DNA of 64,000 nt from contig NZ_JACAXB010000031.1 in the NCBI RefSeq assembly GCF_013391415.1, positions 62,001-126,000 of the forward strand, given 5' to 3'. Below, piece by piece: positions 49,628 to 59,289 of this stretch. The notes under the pieces are model-generated. The model was given only the letters and a program-made list of their open reading frames with translations, was not told where the DNA came from and searched no databases. The position numbers and the translations under genes were made by a program. The first letter of the stretch is position 1; every line of letters begins with the position of its first letter. Origin of the DNA: Aquitalea sp. LB_tupeE. Lineage in GTDB: Bacteria > Pseudomonadota > Gammaproteobacteria > Burkholderiales > Chromobacteriaceae.

Positions 49628-50551
49628 ATGCTGGATTTTTTTGATGTTTTCCTGGTGCAGCAGCTATTGAACGGCCTGGCGCAGGGGCTGGTGTATGCGC
49701 TGATTGCCATCGGCTTCACGCTGATTTTCGGTGTACTCAATGTGGTGAATTTCGCCCATGGCGAAATCTACATGCTGGGGGCGTTCGCCGGGCTGCTGGC
49801 CATTCAGCTGCTGGCCCCGCCGGCTTTTGCCGTGCTGCTGTTGGTGGCTGCGGCCGGGCTGGTGCTGGGGGTGTTACTGGAGCGGGTGGCCTTCCGGCCA
49901 TTCCGTCGTTTCAATGACGAGGCCTCGCTCAAGTCCAAGGCGCTGCGCGAGGCAACCCTGCTGTCCTCGCTGGCCATTTCCATCATCACCCGCGAGCTGA
50001 TGCAGCTGTATGTCGGTGCCGACATGCAGTCCATTCCGCAGGCGTATTTGCTGATGACCCCCATCCAGCTGGGGCCGCTGAGCATTGCCAGCGGTCAGGT
50101 GCTGATTTTCGTCACCGCCTTGCTGATGTTCCTGCTGTTGCAATGGTTGCTGTTCCGTACCCGGCTGGGCCTGTCCATCCGCGCGGTGTCCAATAACCGG
50201 CTGGGTGCCTTGCACGTGGGCATCAATGTCAATCACATCATCATTGCCACCTTTGCCATCGGCTCGCTGATGGGGGCGGTGTCCGGCATTGTGGTGGGGC
50301 TGTATTCGGGCAATATTTTCCCGCAGATGGGTTTTTCGCCCGGCATCAAGGCCTTTGTCGCCATGGTGATGGGCGGGCTGGATTCCATCCCCGGTGCCGT
50401 CATCAGCGCCATTGTTCTGGGGCTGTGCGAAGCGCTGTCCACCGATTTCGTGTCGCAGGGCTGGTCCGAGCTGATCAGCTACGGCCTGTTGCTCATCACC
50501 CTGCTGTACTTCCCGCGCGGCTTGTTTGGAAAGAAGGTGGAACGTGTCTAG
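49628..50551 (+). CDS. Branched-chain-type ABC permease (LivH-like), operon 2
   Basis: 307 residues. Landmarks: GLAQGLVYALIAIGFTLIFG, VLNVVNFAHGEIYMLGAFAG, FRTRLGLSIRAVSNNRLGAL, VNHIIIATFAIGSLMGAVSG, GMSPGIKAFVAMVMGGLDSI (as GFSPGIK here), YFPRGLFGKK. An ATG six bases earlier (49622) is equally possible. The end overlaps the LivM-like gene, which starts at GTG 50544. Confidence 0.92.
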   Translation: MLDFFDVFLVQQLLNGLAQGLVYALIAIGFTLIFGVLNVVNFAHGEIYMLGAFAGLLAIQLLAPPAFAVLLLVAAAGLVLGVLLERVAFRPFRRFNDEASLKSKALREATLLSSLAISIITRELMQLYVGADMQSIPQAYLLMTPIQLGPLSIASGQVLIFVTALLMFLLLQWLLFRTRLGLSIRAVSNNRLGALHVGINVNHIIIATFAIGSLMGAVSGIVVGLYSGNIFPQMGFSPGIKAFVAMVMGGLDSIPGAVISAIVLGLCEALSTDFVSQGWSELISYGLLLITLLYFPRGLFGKKVERV

Positions 50552-51491
50552 TCTGTCCCGTTCAACAAGGCCGCTAGTGTTGCTGGCCGTCTTGTGGCTG
50601 CTGCTGGGCTGGCTGGATGCCAGCTACCTCTACCGGCTGGCCAGCATGGCGCTGGTGTTCGGCCTGCTGGCCGCCAGTGCCAACCTGATTACCGGCGTGG
50701 CCGGCATGATGACGCTGGGCCATGCGGCGTTTTACGGCGTGGGGGCTTATACCTCCGCCTTGCTGTCCAGCCAGTACCAGTTTTCCCCCTGGCTGACCCT
50801 GCCATTGGCCGGTGTGACTGCGGCGCTGCTGGGCGGGCTGACTGCCTGGCTGACGCGGCGGCTGGTGAATGTCCACTTTGCCGTGGCCACGCTGGGCATA
50901 GGTCAGGCGGTGTATGTCACCTTGCTTAACTGGGTGGATTTCACCCGCGGGCCGATGGGCATTACCGACATCGCCCCGCTCAGTACCGCCAGCCCGGCCA
51001 TCAATCTGGGCCTGGTGATGCTGGTGTTCCTGCTGTGTTACCTGGTATTGGAGCGCACCGTCCATTCTTACTACGGCAATGCGCTGCGTGCCTTGCGTGA
51101 GGATGAGCAGTGCGTGGCCGCCATGGGGCTGGACCCGGCCAAGCTGAAAATACAGGTGATGGTGCTGGGCTGTTTCATTGCCGGTCTGGCCGGTGCGCTG
51201 TGGGCGTACTCCACCCGCTATGTGTCGCCGGGCGATTTCCGCTTCAGCGAATCCATCACCATTCTGGCCATGGTGGTGATTGGCGGCCTGGGCAGCCTGC
51301 CCGGTGCCATCATGGGGGCCTTGTTGCTCACCCTGTTGCCAGAGCTGCTGCGCAGCCTGGGGGATTACCGCATGCTGGTGGTGGGCTCCATCATGTTCGG
51401 CTTCATCATGTTCCTGCCCAAGGGCCTGATTGGCGAATACTCGGCGCTGCGGGTGTTCCGCAGCCATCTCAAAGCGCTGGAGCAGTCATGA
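50544..51491 (+). CDS. Branched-chain-type ABC permease (LivM-like), operon 2
   Basis: 315 residues from a GTG start with AAGAAGG upstream, overlapping the livH-like stop by 8 bases. Landmarks: ASANLITGVAGMMTLGHAAF, YGVGAYTSALLSSQYQFSPW, RRLVNVHFAVATLGIGQAVY, YYGNALRALREDEQCVAAMG, ITILAMVVIGGLGSLPGAIM, LPKGLIGEYSALRVF. It forms the channel with LivH. Confidence 0.9.
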   Translation: MSSLSRSTRPLVLLAVLWLLLGWLDASYLYRLASMALVFGLLAASANLITGVAGMMTLGHAAFYGVGAYTSALLSSQYQFSPWLTLPLAGVTAALLGGLTAWLTRRLVNVHFAVATLGIGQAVYVTLLNWVDFTRGPMGITDIAPLSTASPAINLGLVMLVFLLCYLVLERTVHSYYGNALRALREDEQCVAAMGLDPAKLKIQVMVLGCFIAGLAGALWAYSTRYVSPGDFRFSESITILAMVVIGGLGSLPGAIMGALLLTLLPELLRSLGDYRMLVVGSIMFGFIMFLPKGLIGEYSALRVFRSHLKALEQS

Positions 51492-52249
51492 GCGAAACCT
51501 TGCTGGAATTGAAGCAGCTGTCGCTAAGTTACGGCGGCGTACATGCGCTGGAAGATATCTCCCTGCGTCTGCCCGCTGGTGGCATTACCGGCCTGATCGG
51601 GCCGAATGGTGCAGGCAAGACGTCTTTGTTCAATGTGATTACCGGTTTTTCGCGCCCCAGCCGGGGTGAGGTCCACTATGCCGGACAGCGCATCGACGGC
51701 CTGCCGGTGCCGCAGATTGCCCGGCAGGGCATTGCGCGCACCTTCCAGAACCTGCGGGTGTTTCCCGGCATGACGGTGTTTGACAATGTCAGCATCGGCG
51801 CACTCAGCCAGCAACGCTTTGGCTGGCGTGCGCTGTGGAGCCGCCAGCAGCACAGCGCGCAGGCGGTGAGTGCGGCCACCTGGGCGGCACTGCGCCGGAC
51901 CGGGCTGGACGGGCTGGCGTTCGAGCTGGCGGCCAATCTGTCCTATGGCAAGCGCAAGTATCTGGAAATCGCCCGCGCCCTGGCCTTGCAACCGGGCTTG
52001 CTGATTCTGGATGAACCGGCGGCCGGGCTGAACGACAGCGAAACCGCCGCGCTGGCTGATTTTCTGGGTCAACTGAGCCAGGAAGGCCTGAGCCTGTTGC
52101 TGGTGGAGCACGACCTGAGCCTGGTGAAGAAAATCTGCAACCACGTACTGGTGCTGTCATCCGGCCGCTTGCTGGCCGAAGGCAGCCCGGAACAGGTGAT
52201 GCGCGATCCGGCGGTGATTACATCCTATCTAGGCAGCGAGGAGGCCTGA
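51488..52249 (+). CDS. Branched-chain-type ABC ATPase (LivG-like), operon 2
   Basis: 253 residues. Walker A GPNGAGKTS, ARQGIARTFQNLRVFPGMTV, divergent signature LSYGKRKYLEIARALALQPG, Walker B LLILDEPAAGLNDSETAALA and H-loop LLVEHDLSLVKKICNHV. It overlaps the LivM-like stop by ATGA. The long insert of LivG between Q-loop and signature is present (SQQRFGWRALWSRQQHSAQA). Confidence 0.92.
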   Translation: MSETLLELKQLSLSYGGVHALEDISLRLPAGGITGLIGPNGAGKTSLFNVITGFSRPSRGEVHYAGQRIDGLPVPQIARQGIARTFQNLRVFPGMTVFDNVSIGALSQQRFGWRALWSRQQHSAQAVSAATWAALRRTGLDGLAFELAANLSYGKRKYLEIARALALQPGLLILDEPAAGLNDSETAALADFLGQLSQEGLSLLLVEHDLSLVKKICNHVLVLSSGRLLAEGSPEQVMRDPAVITSYLGSEEA

Positions 52250-52953
52250 TGGCGTTGTTGCAAGTTGAAAACATCAGCGTGACGCTGGGCGGCGTGCCGA
52301 TTCTGCACGAGGTTTCCCTGCAGGTGGAAGCGCAGCGCATTGTCACCATTCTGGGTGCCAACGGTGCGGGCAAAACCACCTTGCTGCGTGCCATTTCCGG
52401 TATCTATCCGCTGGAGCAGGGCAGCATACGGTTTGACGGTGCAGCCATCCATGGCCAGCCCGCCCACCGCATCGTGCAAAGCGGCTTGTCGCACGCGCCG
52501 GAAGGGCGGCAGATCTTCTCCAACATGACGGTAAGGGAGAACCTGCAACTGGGTGCTGGGGCGCAGCGTGACTGGCAGCAGGAGCTGGCCTTTGTACATG
52601 ACATCTTCCCCATCCTGCAGCAGCGCAGCAAACAGCTGGCCGGCACTCTGTCCGGTGGCGAGCAGCAAATGCTGTGCATAGGCCGGGCGTTGATGGCCAA
52701 ACCACGGCTGCTGATTCTGGATGAACCCTCGCTGGGGCTGGCGCCGCAGTTTGTGCAGCAGATTTTCCGGGTGATTGAAACCATCCGCCAGCACGGGGTG
52801 ACGGTGGTGCTGGTGGAGCAGAATGCGCGTTTGGCCCTGCGCATTGCTGACGATGCCTATGTACTGGAACACGGCCGGATTGCCCTGTCCGGCCCGGCGC
52901 AGCAACTGATGCATGATGCCGCAGTGCAGAATGCCTATCTGGGTGCGGCCTGA
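52249..52953 (+). CDS. Branched-chain-type ABC ATPase (LivF-like), operon 2
   Basis: 234 residues. Walker A GANGAGKTT, SGLSHAPEGRQIFSNMTVRE, signature LSGGEQQMLCIGRALMAKPR, Walker B LLILDEPSLGLAPQFVQQIF and VLVEQNARLALRIADDAYVL. The ATG shares one base with the livG-like TGA. It is the last gene of the operon, closed by a perfect terminator at 52978. Confidence 0.93.
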   Translation: MALLQVENISVTLGGVPILHEVSLQVEAQRIVTILGANGAGKTTLLRAISGIYPLEQGSIRFDGAAIHGQPAHRIVQSGLSHAPEGRQIFSNMTVRENLQLGAGAQRDWQQELAFVHDIFPILQQRSKQLAGTLSGGEQQMLCIGRALMAKPRLLILDEPSLGLAPQFVQQIFRVIETIRQHGVTVVLVEQNARLALRIADDAYVLEHGRIALSGPAQQLMHDAAVQNAYLGAA

Positions 52954-52977
52954 TTCAGCTTTGTGTGCTTGGTACAG

Positions 52978-53010
52978 AAAAGACGCAGTGCATTTTGCAC
53001 TGCGTCTTTT
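52978..53010 (+). terminator. Rho-independent terminator after Liv operon 2
   Basis: A 14-base perfect stem AAAAGACGCAGTGC / GCACTGCGTCTTTT with a five-base loop. Its symmetry makes it bidirectional in form. It separates the Liv operon from the ATPase remnant. Confidence 0.95.
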
Positions 53011-53012
53011 AG

Positions 53013-53504
53013 TCGCTGTTTGGCCGTGCGCTTGCTCCTGGCCGTCCGTTTGCCAGCCAGTTGCGGCGTGATGTACAAATGGTGTTTCAGGACCCTTACG
53101 CCTCCTTGCACCCAAGGCATCGCTTGCGCCGTACCCTGAGCGAGCCATTGCAGCTGCTGGGGGAGAAAGACATTGCCGCGCGTGTAGATGCCGCCTTGCA
53201 GGAGGTGGGGCTGGAGCCTGACATCGCCACACGTTATCCGCATCAGATTTCCGGCGGCCAGCGCCAGCGCATTGCCATTGTGCGTGCCTTGCTGTTGCAG
53301 CCGCGCCTGTTGCTGCTGGATGAACCCACCTCGGCGCTGGACATGTCGGTACAGGCGGAAATCCTCAATTTGCTGACCCGCTTGAAGCAGCAACAAAATT
53401 TGTCCATGCTGCTGGTCAGTCATGATGGCGATGTGATCGACCATCTGTGTGATCGTGCCGTTCACATGCAGGCCGGTCGCATCACAAGCAAATCGACAGG
53501 ATAA
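53013..53504 (+). pseudogene. Oligopeptide-type (OppF/DppF-like) ABC ATPase remnant
   Basis: The open frame begins at a stop codon inside the preceding terminator and has only a TTG (53061) as a possible start. The readable protein begins [20 protein letters not shown] (Q-loop region), then [40 protein letters not shown] and [15 protein letters not shown]. The whole N-terminal part with Walker A, about 90-100 residues, is missing, so it cannot bind ATP normally. No partner ATPase, permease or binding protein lies nearby. It ends just before the FAD oxidoreductase, suggesting that a deletion removed a peptide-type importer once joined to that enzyme. Confidence 0.82.
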
Positions 53505-53509
53505 GCATC

Positions 53510-54871
53510 ATGCCGTCACAACCCTTTGCCGAGATCCTGCGCCAGCCTTTCAGCTGGGTGGAAGAAAACGACCCGCTCCCCGCCAGTGCCGATGTGGTGA
53601 TCATCGGTGCCGGTGTGGTCGGGGTAAGTGCTGCCTTGCACCTTGCCCGGCGTGGCCTGAAAGTGGCCTTGCTGGAAAAGGGCCTGGTGGCGGCCGAGCA
53701 ATCCAGCCGCAACTGGGGCTGGGTGCGCCAGCAAGGGCGCGACCGGCGCGAGCTGCCCCTGATCGTGCACAGCCTGTCGCTGTGGGAGGCATGGCAACAA
53801 CAGCTGGATACCGACCTGGGTTTCCGGCGTACCGGCTTGCTCAGCCTGACGCGGGACCCTGCCGTACTGGCGCGCTGGCAACGCTGGGCGGTGAATGGCC
53901 GCGCTGCGGGCATCCGGGTGGATGAGCTGGATGCCGCCGCTGCCGAGGCCGCCCTGCCCAGCGTTAATGGCCCGTGGCTGGGTGGTCTGCATACCCCGGA
54001 TGATGCCCGGGCGGAGCCGGGTATCGCCGTACCGGCGCTGGCGCGTGAGGCGCGCCGCCTGGGCGTGACCCTGCATCAGCAAACGGCAGTTCGCCGCCTG
54101 TTGCTGGAACAGGGCCGGGTGCAGGGGGTGGAAACCGAGCACGGCATCGTGCGTGCACCGCGGGTGTTGCTGGCCGGTGGTGCCTGGTCCTCACTCTTGT
54201 TGCGCCAGCATGGCGTGGTGTTGCCGCAGCTGAATGTCCGCGCCACAGTGTTGCGCACCACGTCCGCGCCGGAAGTGGTGCCCGGCACCCTGTGCAGTGC
54301 CGATGTCTGCTTGCGCCGCCGGCTGGATGGCGGCTATACCGTCACCCTGCTGGAAGGCGAGCAACATGATGTCGGCCCGGACAGCTTCCGCCACTTTGGC
54401 CGTTTTTCTCCGCTATTGCTGCGTAACTGGCGTGATATCCGGCTCGGTATTGGCTGGCGCAGCTTTCAGCAACAACGGCGCTGGCAGCAGCTGCCCGCTG
54501 CGGGTGTGCCGACGGTGTTCGAGCAGGAACGCATTTACAACCCGCTGCCTGAACCCGCCATCACCAGCAAGGCGCTGGCGGGTTTTCGTCATGGCCGGCC
54601 ACAACTTGCCGGGGTGGAGATGGCTGCCAGCTGGGCCGGGCGTATCGACCTGACGCCGGATCTGGTGCCGGTTATTTCCAAGGTGGAGCCATTGCCTGGC
54701 CTGGTATTGGCAGCAGGCTTCAGCGGCCACGGCTTTGGTATCGGGCCGGGTGCGGGGGAGCTGGCGGCCGATTTGCTGTGCGACACCACGCCGGTGGTGG
54801 ACGCCCATCCCTTCCGCCTGTCGCGCTTCAGTGATGGCTCCAGCCTGTTCATCGACCCGGATGTGATTTGA
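53510..54871 (+). CDS. FAD-dependent oxidoreductase of the DAO (D-amino-acid/glycine oxidase) family
   Basis: 453 residues. A 28-residue lead (LRQPFSWVEENDPLPASADV) precedes the dinucleotide motif VVIIGAGVVGVSAALHLARR, then AAEQSSRNWGWVRQQGRDRR, DARAEPGIAVPALAREARRL, VLLAGGAWSSLLLRQHGVVL, and the C-terminal VLAAGFSGHGFGIGPGAGEL. The SSRNWGWVRQQGRD segment and C-terminal GFSGHGFG are typical of amine or amino-acid oxidases such as PuuB-like enzymes. The substrate was perhaps imported by the lost peptide-type transporter upstream. Confidence 0.88.
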   Translation: MPSQPFAEILRQPFSWVEENDPLPASADVVIIGAGVVGVSAALHLARRGLKVALLEKGLVAAEQSSRNWGWVRQQGRDRRELPLIVHSLSLWEAWQQQLDTDLGFRRTGLLSLTRDPAVLARWQRWAVNGRAAGIRVDELDAAAAEAALPSVNGPWLGGLHTPDDARAEPGIAVPALAREARRLGVTLHQQTAVRRLLLEQGRVQGVETEHGIVRAPRVLLAGGAWSSLLLRQHGVVLPQLNVRATVLRTTSAPEVVPGTLCSADVCLRRRLDGGYTVTLLEGEQHDVGPDSFRHFGRFSPLLLRNWRDIRLGIGWRSFQQQRRWQQLPAAGVPTVFEQERIYNPLPEPAITSKALAGFRHGRPQLAGVEMAASWAGRIDLTPDLVPVISKVEPLPGLVLAAGFSGHGFGIGPGAGELAADLLCDTTPVVDAHPFRLSRFSDGSSLFIDPDVI

Positions 54872-55014
54872 CCGGCAAGGGCAAGTCGTAGAGCTGGGCA
54901 GCAGCCTGACTGGCAAGAGCTGCTATGCAGGGGCAAGAAGCCATGCTGTCAGGCCAATGATGCTGGGGTATAAGGCGGCTTGTTGTACCGAGGGCAAGCC
55001 GAGAGGGCGGGAAG

Positions 55015-55039
55015 GGGCTGGCCGTGAAGTGGCCAGCCC
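55015..55039. repeat. Hairpin between convergent FAD oxidoreductase and chemoreceptor genes
   Basis: GGGCTGGCC / GGCCAGCCC with a seven-base loop, 15 bases after the chemoreceptor stop on the minus strand. No T tract on either side. Confidence 0.55.
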
Positions 55040-55053
55040 GTACAGCGAAAGAC

Positions 55054-56931
55054 TTATACCTTGAAGCGGCTGAACATCTCGCGCATTTTCGAGGCGGCAT
55101 CATTCAGGGTGGACAGTGTGTTGTGTACCCCCTGCAAGGATTGGTCGCTGTCGATGATGCGGTTGTTGATGCGTTCCGTGCTTTGCGAAATGGCGGTGGT
55201 GGCGTTGTGCTGTTCTTTGGTGGACAGCGAAATCTCGTTCATCTTGCTCACCACCTGCTGCATGGCCTGGCGGATGTCGTCTATCCGTTTTACCGCACCC
55301 TGGGTGATTTCCACCCCACCATCCACCGAATTGACCGTCTGCTGCATATTGCTGACAGCCTGACTGGTTTCACTGCGGATGGTGTTGACCATGCTGGTGA
55401 TTTCCAGTGTGGCTTGCGCCGTGCGCTCGGCCAGTTTGCGCACTTCGTCGGCCACCACGGCAAAGCCGCGGCCCATTTCACCGGCGCGCGCCGCTTCGAT
55501 GGCGGCATTCAGCGCCAGCAAGTTGGTTTGATCGGCAATGTCCTTGATGACATTGGTAATGCCGGTAATCTGCTGCGAACGGTTGTCCAGGGTTTCCAGA
55601 ATGCCGGACAAGCCTTTGACTGCATCCACCGTGCGCGCCATTTCGGAAGAAATCTGCTTGATGTCGCTGGCGCTCTGGATGGAAACACCGTCGGTCTGGC
55701 TCACCAACTGGTCTGCTTCACGGGTGGATTCGGCAATATGGGCAATACTCACGGTAATTTCCTCCAGCGTGGCGGCATTGCCGCTGAACACGTCGGAAAT
55801 CTCGCGTGAGTCCTCGGCCACCCGGCGCACGGTGCCACCTGCTTCGTCGACTCCGCTGATCACCCGGTCGGCTTCCTGCTTGACCTGGCGGAACATGTCA
55901 CGCAGATGCTCGACGAACAGATTGAACGCATGCGCGGTTTCGGCAATTTCATCCTGGCCGGAGACCTCGATGCGGCGGGTGAGGTCGGCTTCGCCACGGG
56001 CAATTTCGTTCATGGCCTGATTCAGGTGGCGCAGGCCCTTGAGCATGGAGGCCAGAATCACGCTGGCAATCGGTACCAGCACCAGCAGGGAAACGGCGGC
56101 AATGATGACAATGGTCAGCAACAGCTTGTTCAGCGGTTCGCGAATCACGCTGTCGTTCATTACCACGCCCAGCAACCAGTCGGTGCCGGGAATGGCCACC
56201 ACTTTCACGTATTTGTTGCTGTCTTCCATCTGGATCAGCTGCATGGCATTGCTGCTGGCCAGACTGTTCAGTTGCTCGGCAGAAAGTGTGGGTGCAATGC
56301 TGCTGATGGGTTTGAGCGTCAGCTGTTGATTATGGTGGGCGATGATATTGCCGCTTTTGTCCACCAGAAAGGCGTAGCCGTCGCCGCGCAGTTTGATGGA
56401 CAGTACGGTCTTGACCAGGGCGTCGATGAAAATGTCACCGCCCACCACGGCCTTGAGCGCACCGCCCGAAGACACCGGGGAAACAAAGGTCAGGCACAGC
56501 TTGCCGGTGTCAAAGTCCACATAGGGGGCCGACACGGTGGCCTTGCCTGCTGCCACCGCTTGCTGATACCACGGGCGTTTGGCCGGGTCGTAGCCGGGCT
56601 TCTGCGCATGGCCATCGGAATAAACAATATGGTGATCGGCAAAACCGACATAGGTCAGCGAGAAACCACCGGCTTCATTGATGCGCGCCAGGGTCGGGAC
56701 CGGGTCAGGATGGTCGGCCAGCGGATTGCCCGCCACCACGGCGCGCAACTTCTCGTCGTACCAGCTTTTGACAAAAGTGCCATAGCCGTTGGCGGTGCCA
56801 CTTAATTCGTTTTCCACCCCGGTGACAATGCTGCTGCGCATCTGGTTGTATACCAGCGCGGCAATGCAGGTACTGAGAATAGCCAGCAATATTGCAACAA
56901 AGACAATCAGTTTTGTTTTTAACGACCGCAT
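55054..56931 (-). CDS. Methyl-accepting chemotaxis protein with dCache sensor
   Basis: 625 residues. TM1 at about 7-30 ([20 protein letters not shown]), a periplasmic double-Cache domain to about 270 with [20 protein letters not shown] and [18 protein letters not shown]2 ([20 protein letters not shown]), a HAMP domain with [20 protein letters not shown], and the signalling hairpin [20 protein letters not shown] followed by [20 protein letters not shown]. No CheR-tethering pentapeptide ends the protein. dCache receptors of this type often sense amino acids or organic acids. ATG 56931 has AAGGAG at good spacing. Confidence 0.95.
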   Translation of the reverse strand: MRSLKTKLIVFVAILLAILSTCIAALVYNQMRSSIVTGVENELSGTANGYGTFVKSWYDEKLRAVVAGNPLADHPDPVPTLARINEAGGFSLTYVGFADHHIVYSDGHAQKPGYDPAKRPWYQQAVAAGKATVSAPYVDFDTGKLCLTFVSPVSSGGALKAVVGGDIFIDALVKTVLSIKLRGDGYAFLVDKSGNIIAHHNQQLTLKPISSIAPTLSAEQLNSLASSNAMQLIQMEDSNKYVKVVAIPGTDWLLGVVMNDSVIREPLNKLLLTIVIIAAVSLLVLVPIASVILASMLKGLRHLNQAMNEIARGEADLTRRIEVSGQDEIAETAHAFNLFVEHLRDMFRQVKQEADRVISGVDEAGGTVRRVAEDSREISDVFSGNAATLEEITVSIAHIAESTREADQLVSQTDGVSIQSASDIKQISSEMARTVDAVKGLSGILETLDNRSQQITGITNVIKDIADQTNLLALNAAIEAARAGEMGRGFAVVADEVRKLAERTAQATLEITSMVNTIRSETSQAVSNMQQTVNSVDGGVEITQGAVKRIDDIRQAMQQVVSKMNEISLSTKEQHNATTAISQSTERINNRIIDSDQSLQGVHNTLSTLNDAASKMREMFSRFKV

Positions 56932-57489
56932 TTTGCACACTCCTTTTATAGTTTTATGTTCCGGCTGACAGGTGCCGTGGGTAGTGTCCACCTGTCTTGT
57001 TGCCGGTTGATTGCAGATGGTTAAGGTCCGCTCTGGATAGTATGGATGCTTGTTGCCGGAAAATGAAACATATTTCAAAGTAAAGCTTATTGTTAAGTCT
57101 GTTTTCTTTAAGGGTGCTCGGCAATAGATGCATCATTGCCAAGCGATCCATGTAAATGAATGGCCATGTTTTTGCCGAATAGCTAGGTGTTTATTGCAAA
57201 AATAGGCTGGGCTGGCATTTATTGTCGATATCTTCAAACAGGCGGACGGACGCTGAATAAGACGACTTGTTCTGGCCGCATGGCGTGGGCCCGTTACATC
57301 CAGAGAGCTAGTGAATTGCCATTACACAACAAAAACCGGAAGGTCAGCTGTGCATTTGTTGCGTGTTATCCGGCCTTATTGGCAGCAACTCCCGTTTTAT
57401 ATCAAACAAAGCAGGCAAAGGCATGAGCAAGCCGGATGGGTGGGCTATGCTAGCTGAGTCATTCAAGCTACATGCTCCGGGAGAGGTTC
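56932..57489. other. 558-base region between chemoreceptor and phaC
   Basis: AT-rich near the chemoreceptor and mixed afterwards. One short open frame (57187-57426) has no ribosome site or recognisable content. It must carry the divergent promoters of the chemoreceptor and phaC genes, but I cannot mark them with confidence. Confidence 0.5.
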
Positions 57490-59226
57490 ATGACTAAGCC
57501 AGCAACGGAAAATACTTGGTTTATCGATTCATTCCAGAATGTGCAGCATTTTGTGCATGTGCTGGAAAACATCTTCGATCCATTTGGCATGAGTAAATCG
57601 GCCATGCACACCCAGTTGGCCTGGTTGTGCCATCCCGCCCTGCTGGCCGAATCCAATGTCCGGCTGGCGCAAAAACTGTTCAATTTGCAGCAGTATGCCG
57701 CCAGGCGTTGCCTGGGTGTGAAAGGTCCGGATGTAGAGCTGCCTCATCCGGAAGATACCCGTTTTGTGGAGGCAGAGTGGTCGGATACGGCCAGCTTTGA
57801 TATCGCCAAACAGTGGTATCTGATTCTGACCCATCATTTGCAGGACATGTTGTACGCAACCCCCGGCCAGTCGGCGCGCGCCACCCGGCAGGCGGCGTTC
57901 TGGAGCCGTAACTGGCTCAATGCCATGGCACCCAGCAATTTCTTCTGGAGTAATCCGGTGGCCATGCGCCGGGCAGCCGAAACCAATGGCGAAAGCCTGC
58001 GGCTGGGCTGGCAAAACTTTCTGGAGGATGCGCGCCAGGGCACGGTGCGCATGAGCAGTACCGATGAATTCAAAGTCGGGGAGAATCTGGGCACTACGCC
58101 GGGCAAGGTGGTGTTCCGCAATGATTTGTTCGAGCTGATTCATTACACCCCCACCGTCAAGGCGGTACATCAGGTGCCGGTGGTGATCGTGCCGCCTTGT
58201 ATCAACAAGTTTTACGTGCTGGACCTCACCCCTAAAAAGAGCATGATCCGCTATCTGCTGGAGCAGGGGCTGGACACTTATATCATCAGCTGGCGCAATC
58301 CGGGTGCCGACCAGGCCGGCACCACCTTCGACCAATACTTGCAGGACGGGCTGGATCAGGCATTCCGGGTGGCAAGTGCCTTGTCCGGTCAGCCGCAGGT
58401 CAATGCAGTGGGCTACTGCATTGGCGGGGCCATGCTGGCCACCTGGCTGGCATGGAGCAGCCAGCACTACGCCGATGGCGATAACCCGGTGGCCAGCGCC
58501 ACCTTCTTTGCCACGCTGGTGGACTACCACAGCCCGGGCGATATCGAGGTATTCATCGACCCGGCCACACTGGACTGGCTGGATGGAAAGATGGCCGAAA
58601 CCGGCTATCTGGATGGCAAGGACATGGCCATGTCTTTTCGCATGCTGCGTCCCAACAGCCTGATCTGGCACTACGTGGTGCATGGCTGGCTGTACGGTGA
58701 AAAACCCTCTGCCTTCGATGTGCTGTACTGGAATATGGATACCACGCGCATGCCGGCAGCCATGCATTCCTGGTATCTGCGCCAGTTCTACCAGCACAAT
58801 AATCTGATCAAGCCCAATGCGCTGACCGTGGCCGGTCATTCCATCAATCTGGAAAACATCCGCCAGCCGGTGTACGCCGTGGCCGCCGAGGATGACCATA
58901 TCGCACCGTGGAAGCAATCCTTCCGGCTCAATCACTTCCTGGCTGGCGACAAGCGCTTCGTGCTGTCCACCTCCGGCCACATCCTGGGTATCGTCAACCC
59001 GCCGGTCAATCCGCCCAAGCGCGCCTTCTGGGTGGCCCCGGTCGAGCGCCACCAAAGCCCGGAACACTGGAAGCAGACTGCCGAACATCATCAGGGCAGC
59101 TGGTGGGATGACTGGATGCAATGGCTGAAACCACGCTCGGGTGCGCTGGGCAAGGCACCATCGGTCAGCAGCCGACAGTACCCGGCACTGGCTGATGCAC
59201 CAGGCAGTTATGTGCTGGAGAAATGA
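57490..59226 (+). CDS. phaC: Class I polyhydroxyalkanoate synthase
   Basis: 578 residues (class I enzymes are about 590). The N-terminal region has FIDSFQNVQHFVHVLENIFD and PSNFFWSNPVAMRRAAETNG; the alpha/beta-hydrolase core has the lipase-like box GYCIGG with nucleophile C310, then D469 (AAEDDHIAPW) and H497 (STSGHILGIV), matching the spacing of C319-D480-H508 in Cupriavidus PhaC. It polymerises hydroxyacyl-CoA into storage granules. No phaA, phaB, phaP or phaR is adjacent. ATG 57490 has a GGGAGAGG site. Confidence 0.95.
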   Translation: MTKPATENTWFIDSFQNVQHFVHVLENIFDPFGMSKSAMHTQLAWLCHPALLAESNVRLAQKLFNLQQYAARRCLGVKGPDVELPHPEDTRFVEAEWSDTASFDIAKQWYLILTHHLQDMLYATPGQSARATRQAAFWSRNWLNAMAPSNFFWSNPVAMRRAAETNGESLRLGWQNFLEDARQGTVRMSSTDEFKVGENLGTTPGKVVFRNDLFELIHYTPTVKAVHQVPVVIVPPCINKFYVLDLTPKKSMIRYLLEQGLDTYIISWRNPGADQAGTTFDQYLQDGLDQAFRVASALSGQPQVNAVGYCIGGAMLATWLAWSSQHYADGDNPVASATFFATLVDYHSPGDIEVFIDPATLDWLDGKMAETGYLDGKDMAMSFRMLRPNSLIWHYVVHGWLYGEKPSAFDVLYWNMDTTRMPAAMHSWYLRQFYQHNNLIKPNALTVAGHSINLENIRQPVYAVAAEDDHIAPWKQSFRLNHFLAGDKRFVLSTSGHILGIVNPPVNPPKRAFWVAPVERHQSPEHWKQTAEHHQGSWWDDWMQWLKPRSGALGKAPSVSSRQYPALADAPGSYVLEK

Positions 59227-59289
59227 GCGACCCTCATCTTCCGGTGCAGCCACATCGTCGCCCGCCGTGAGGGTGGGCGGCCAGATGTG

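Noticed and set aside
53061-53504. A functional stand-alone ABC ATPase starting at TTG 53061
   Set aside because: It lacks Walker A and the first beta subdomain, and has no partner genes. A remnant is the simpler reading.
57187-57426. A 79-codon frame upstream of phaC
   Set aside because: No Shine-Dalgarno site, no domain and unusual composition; treated as non-coding.
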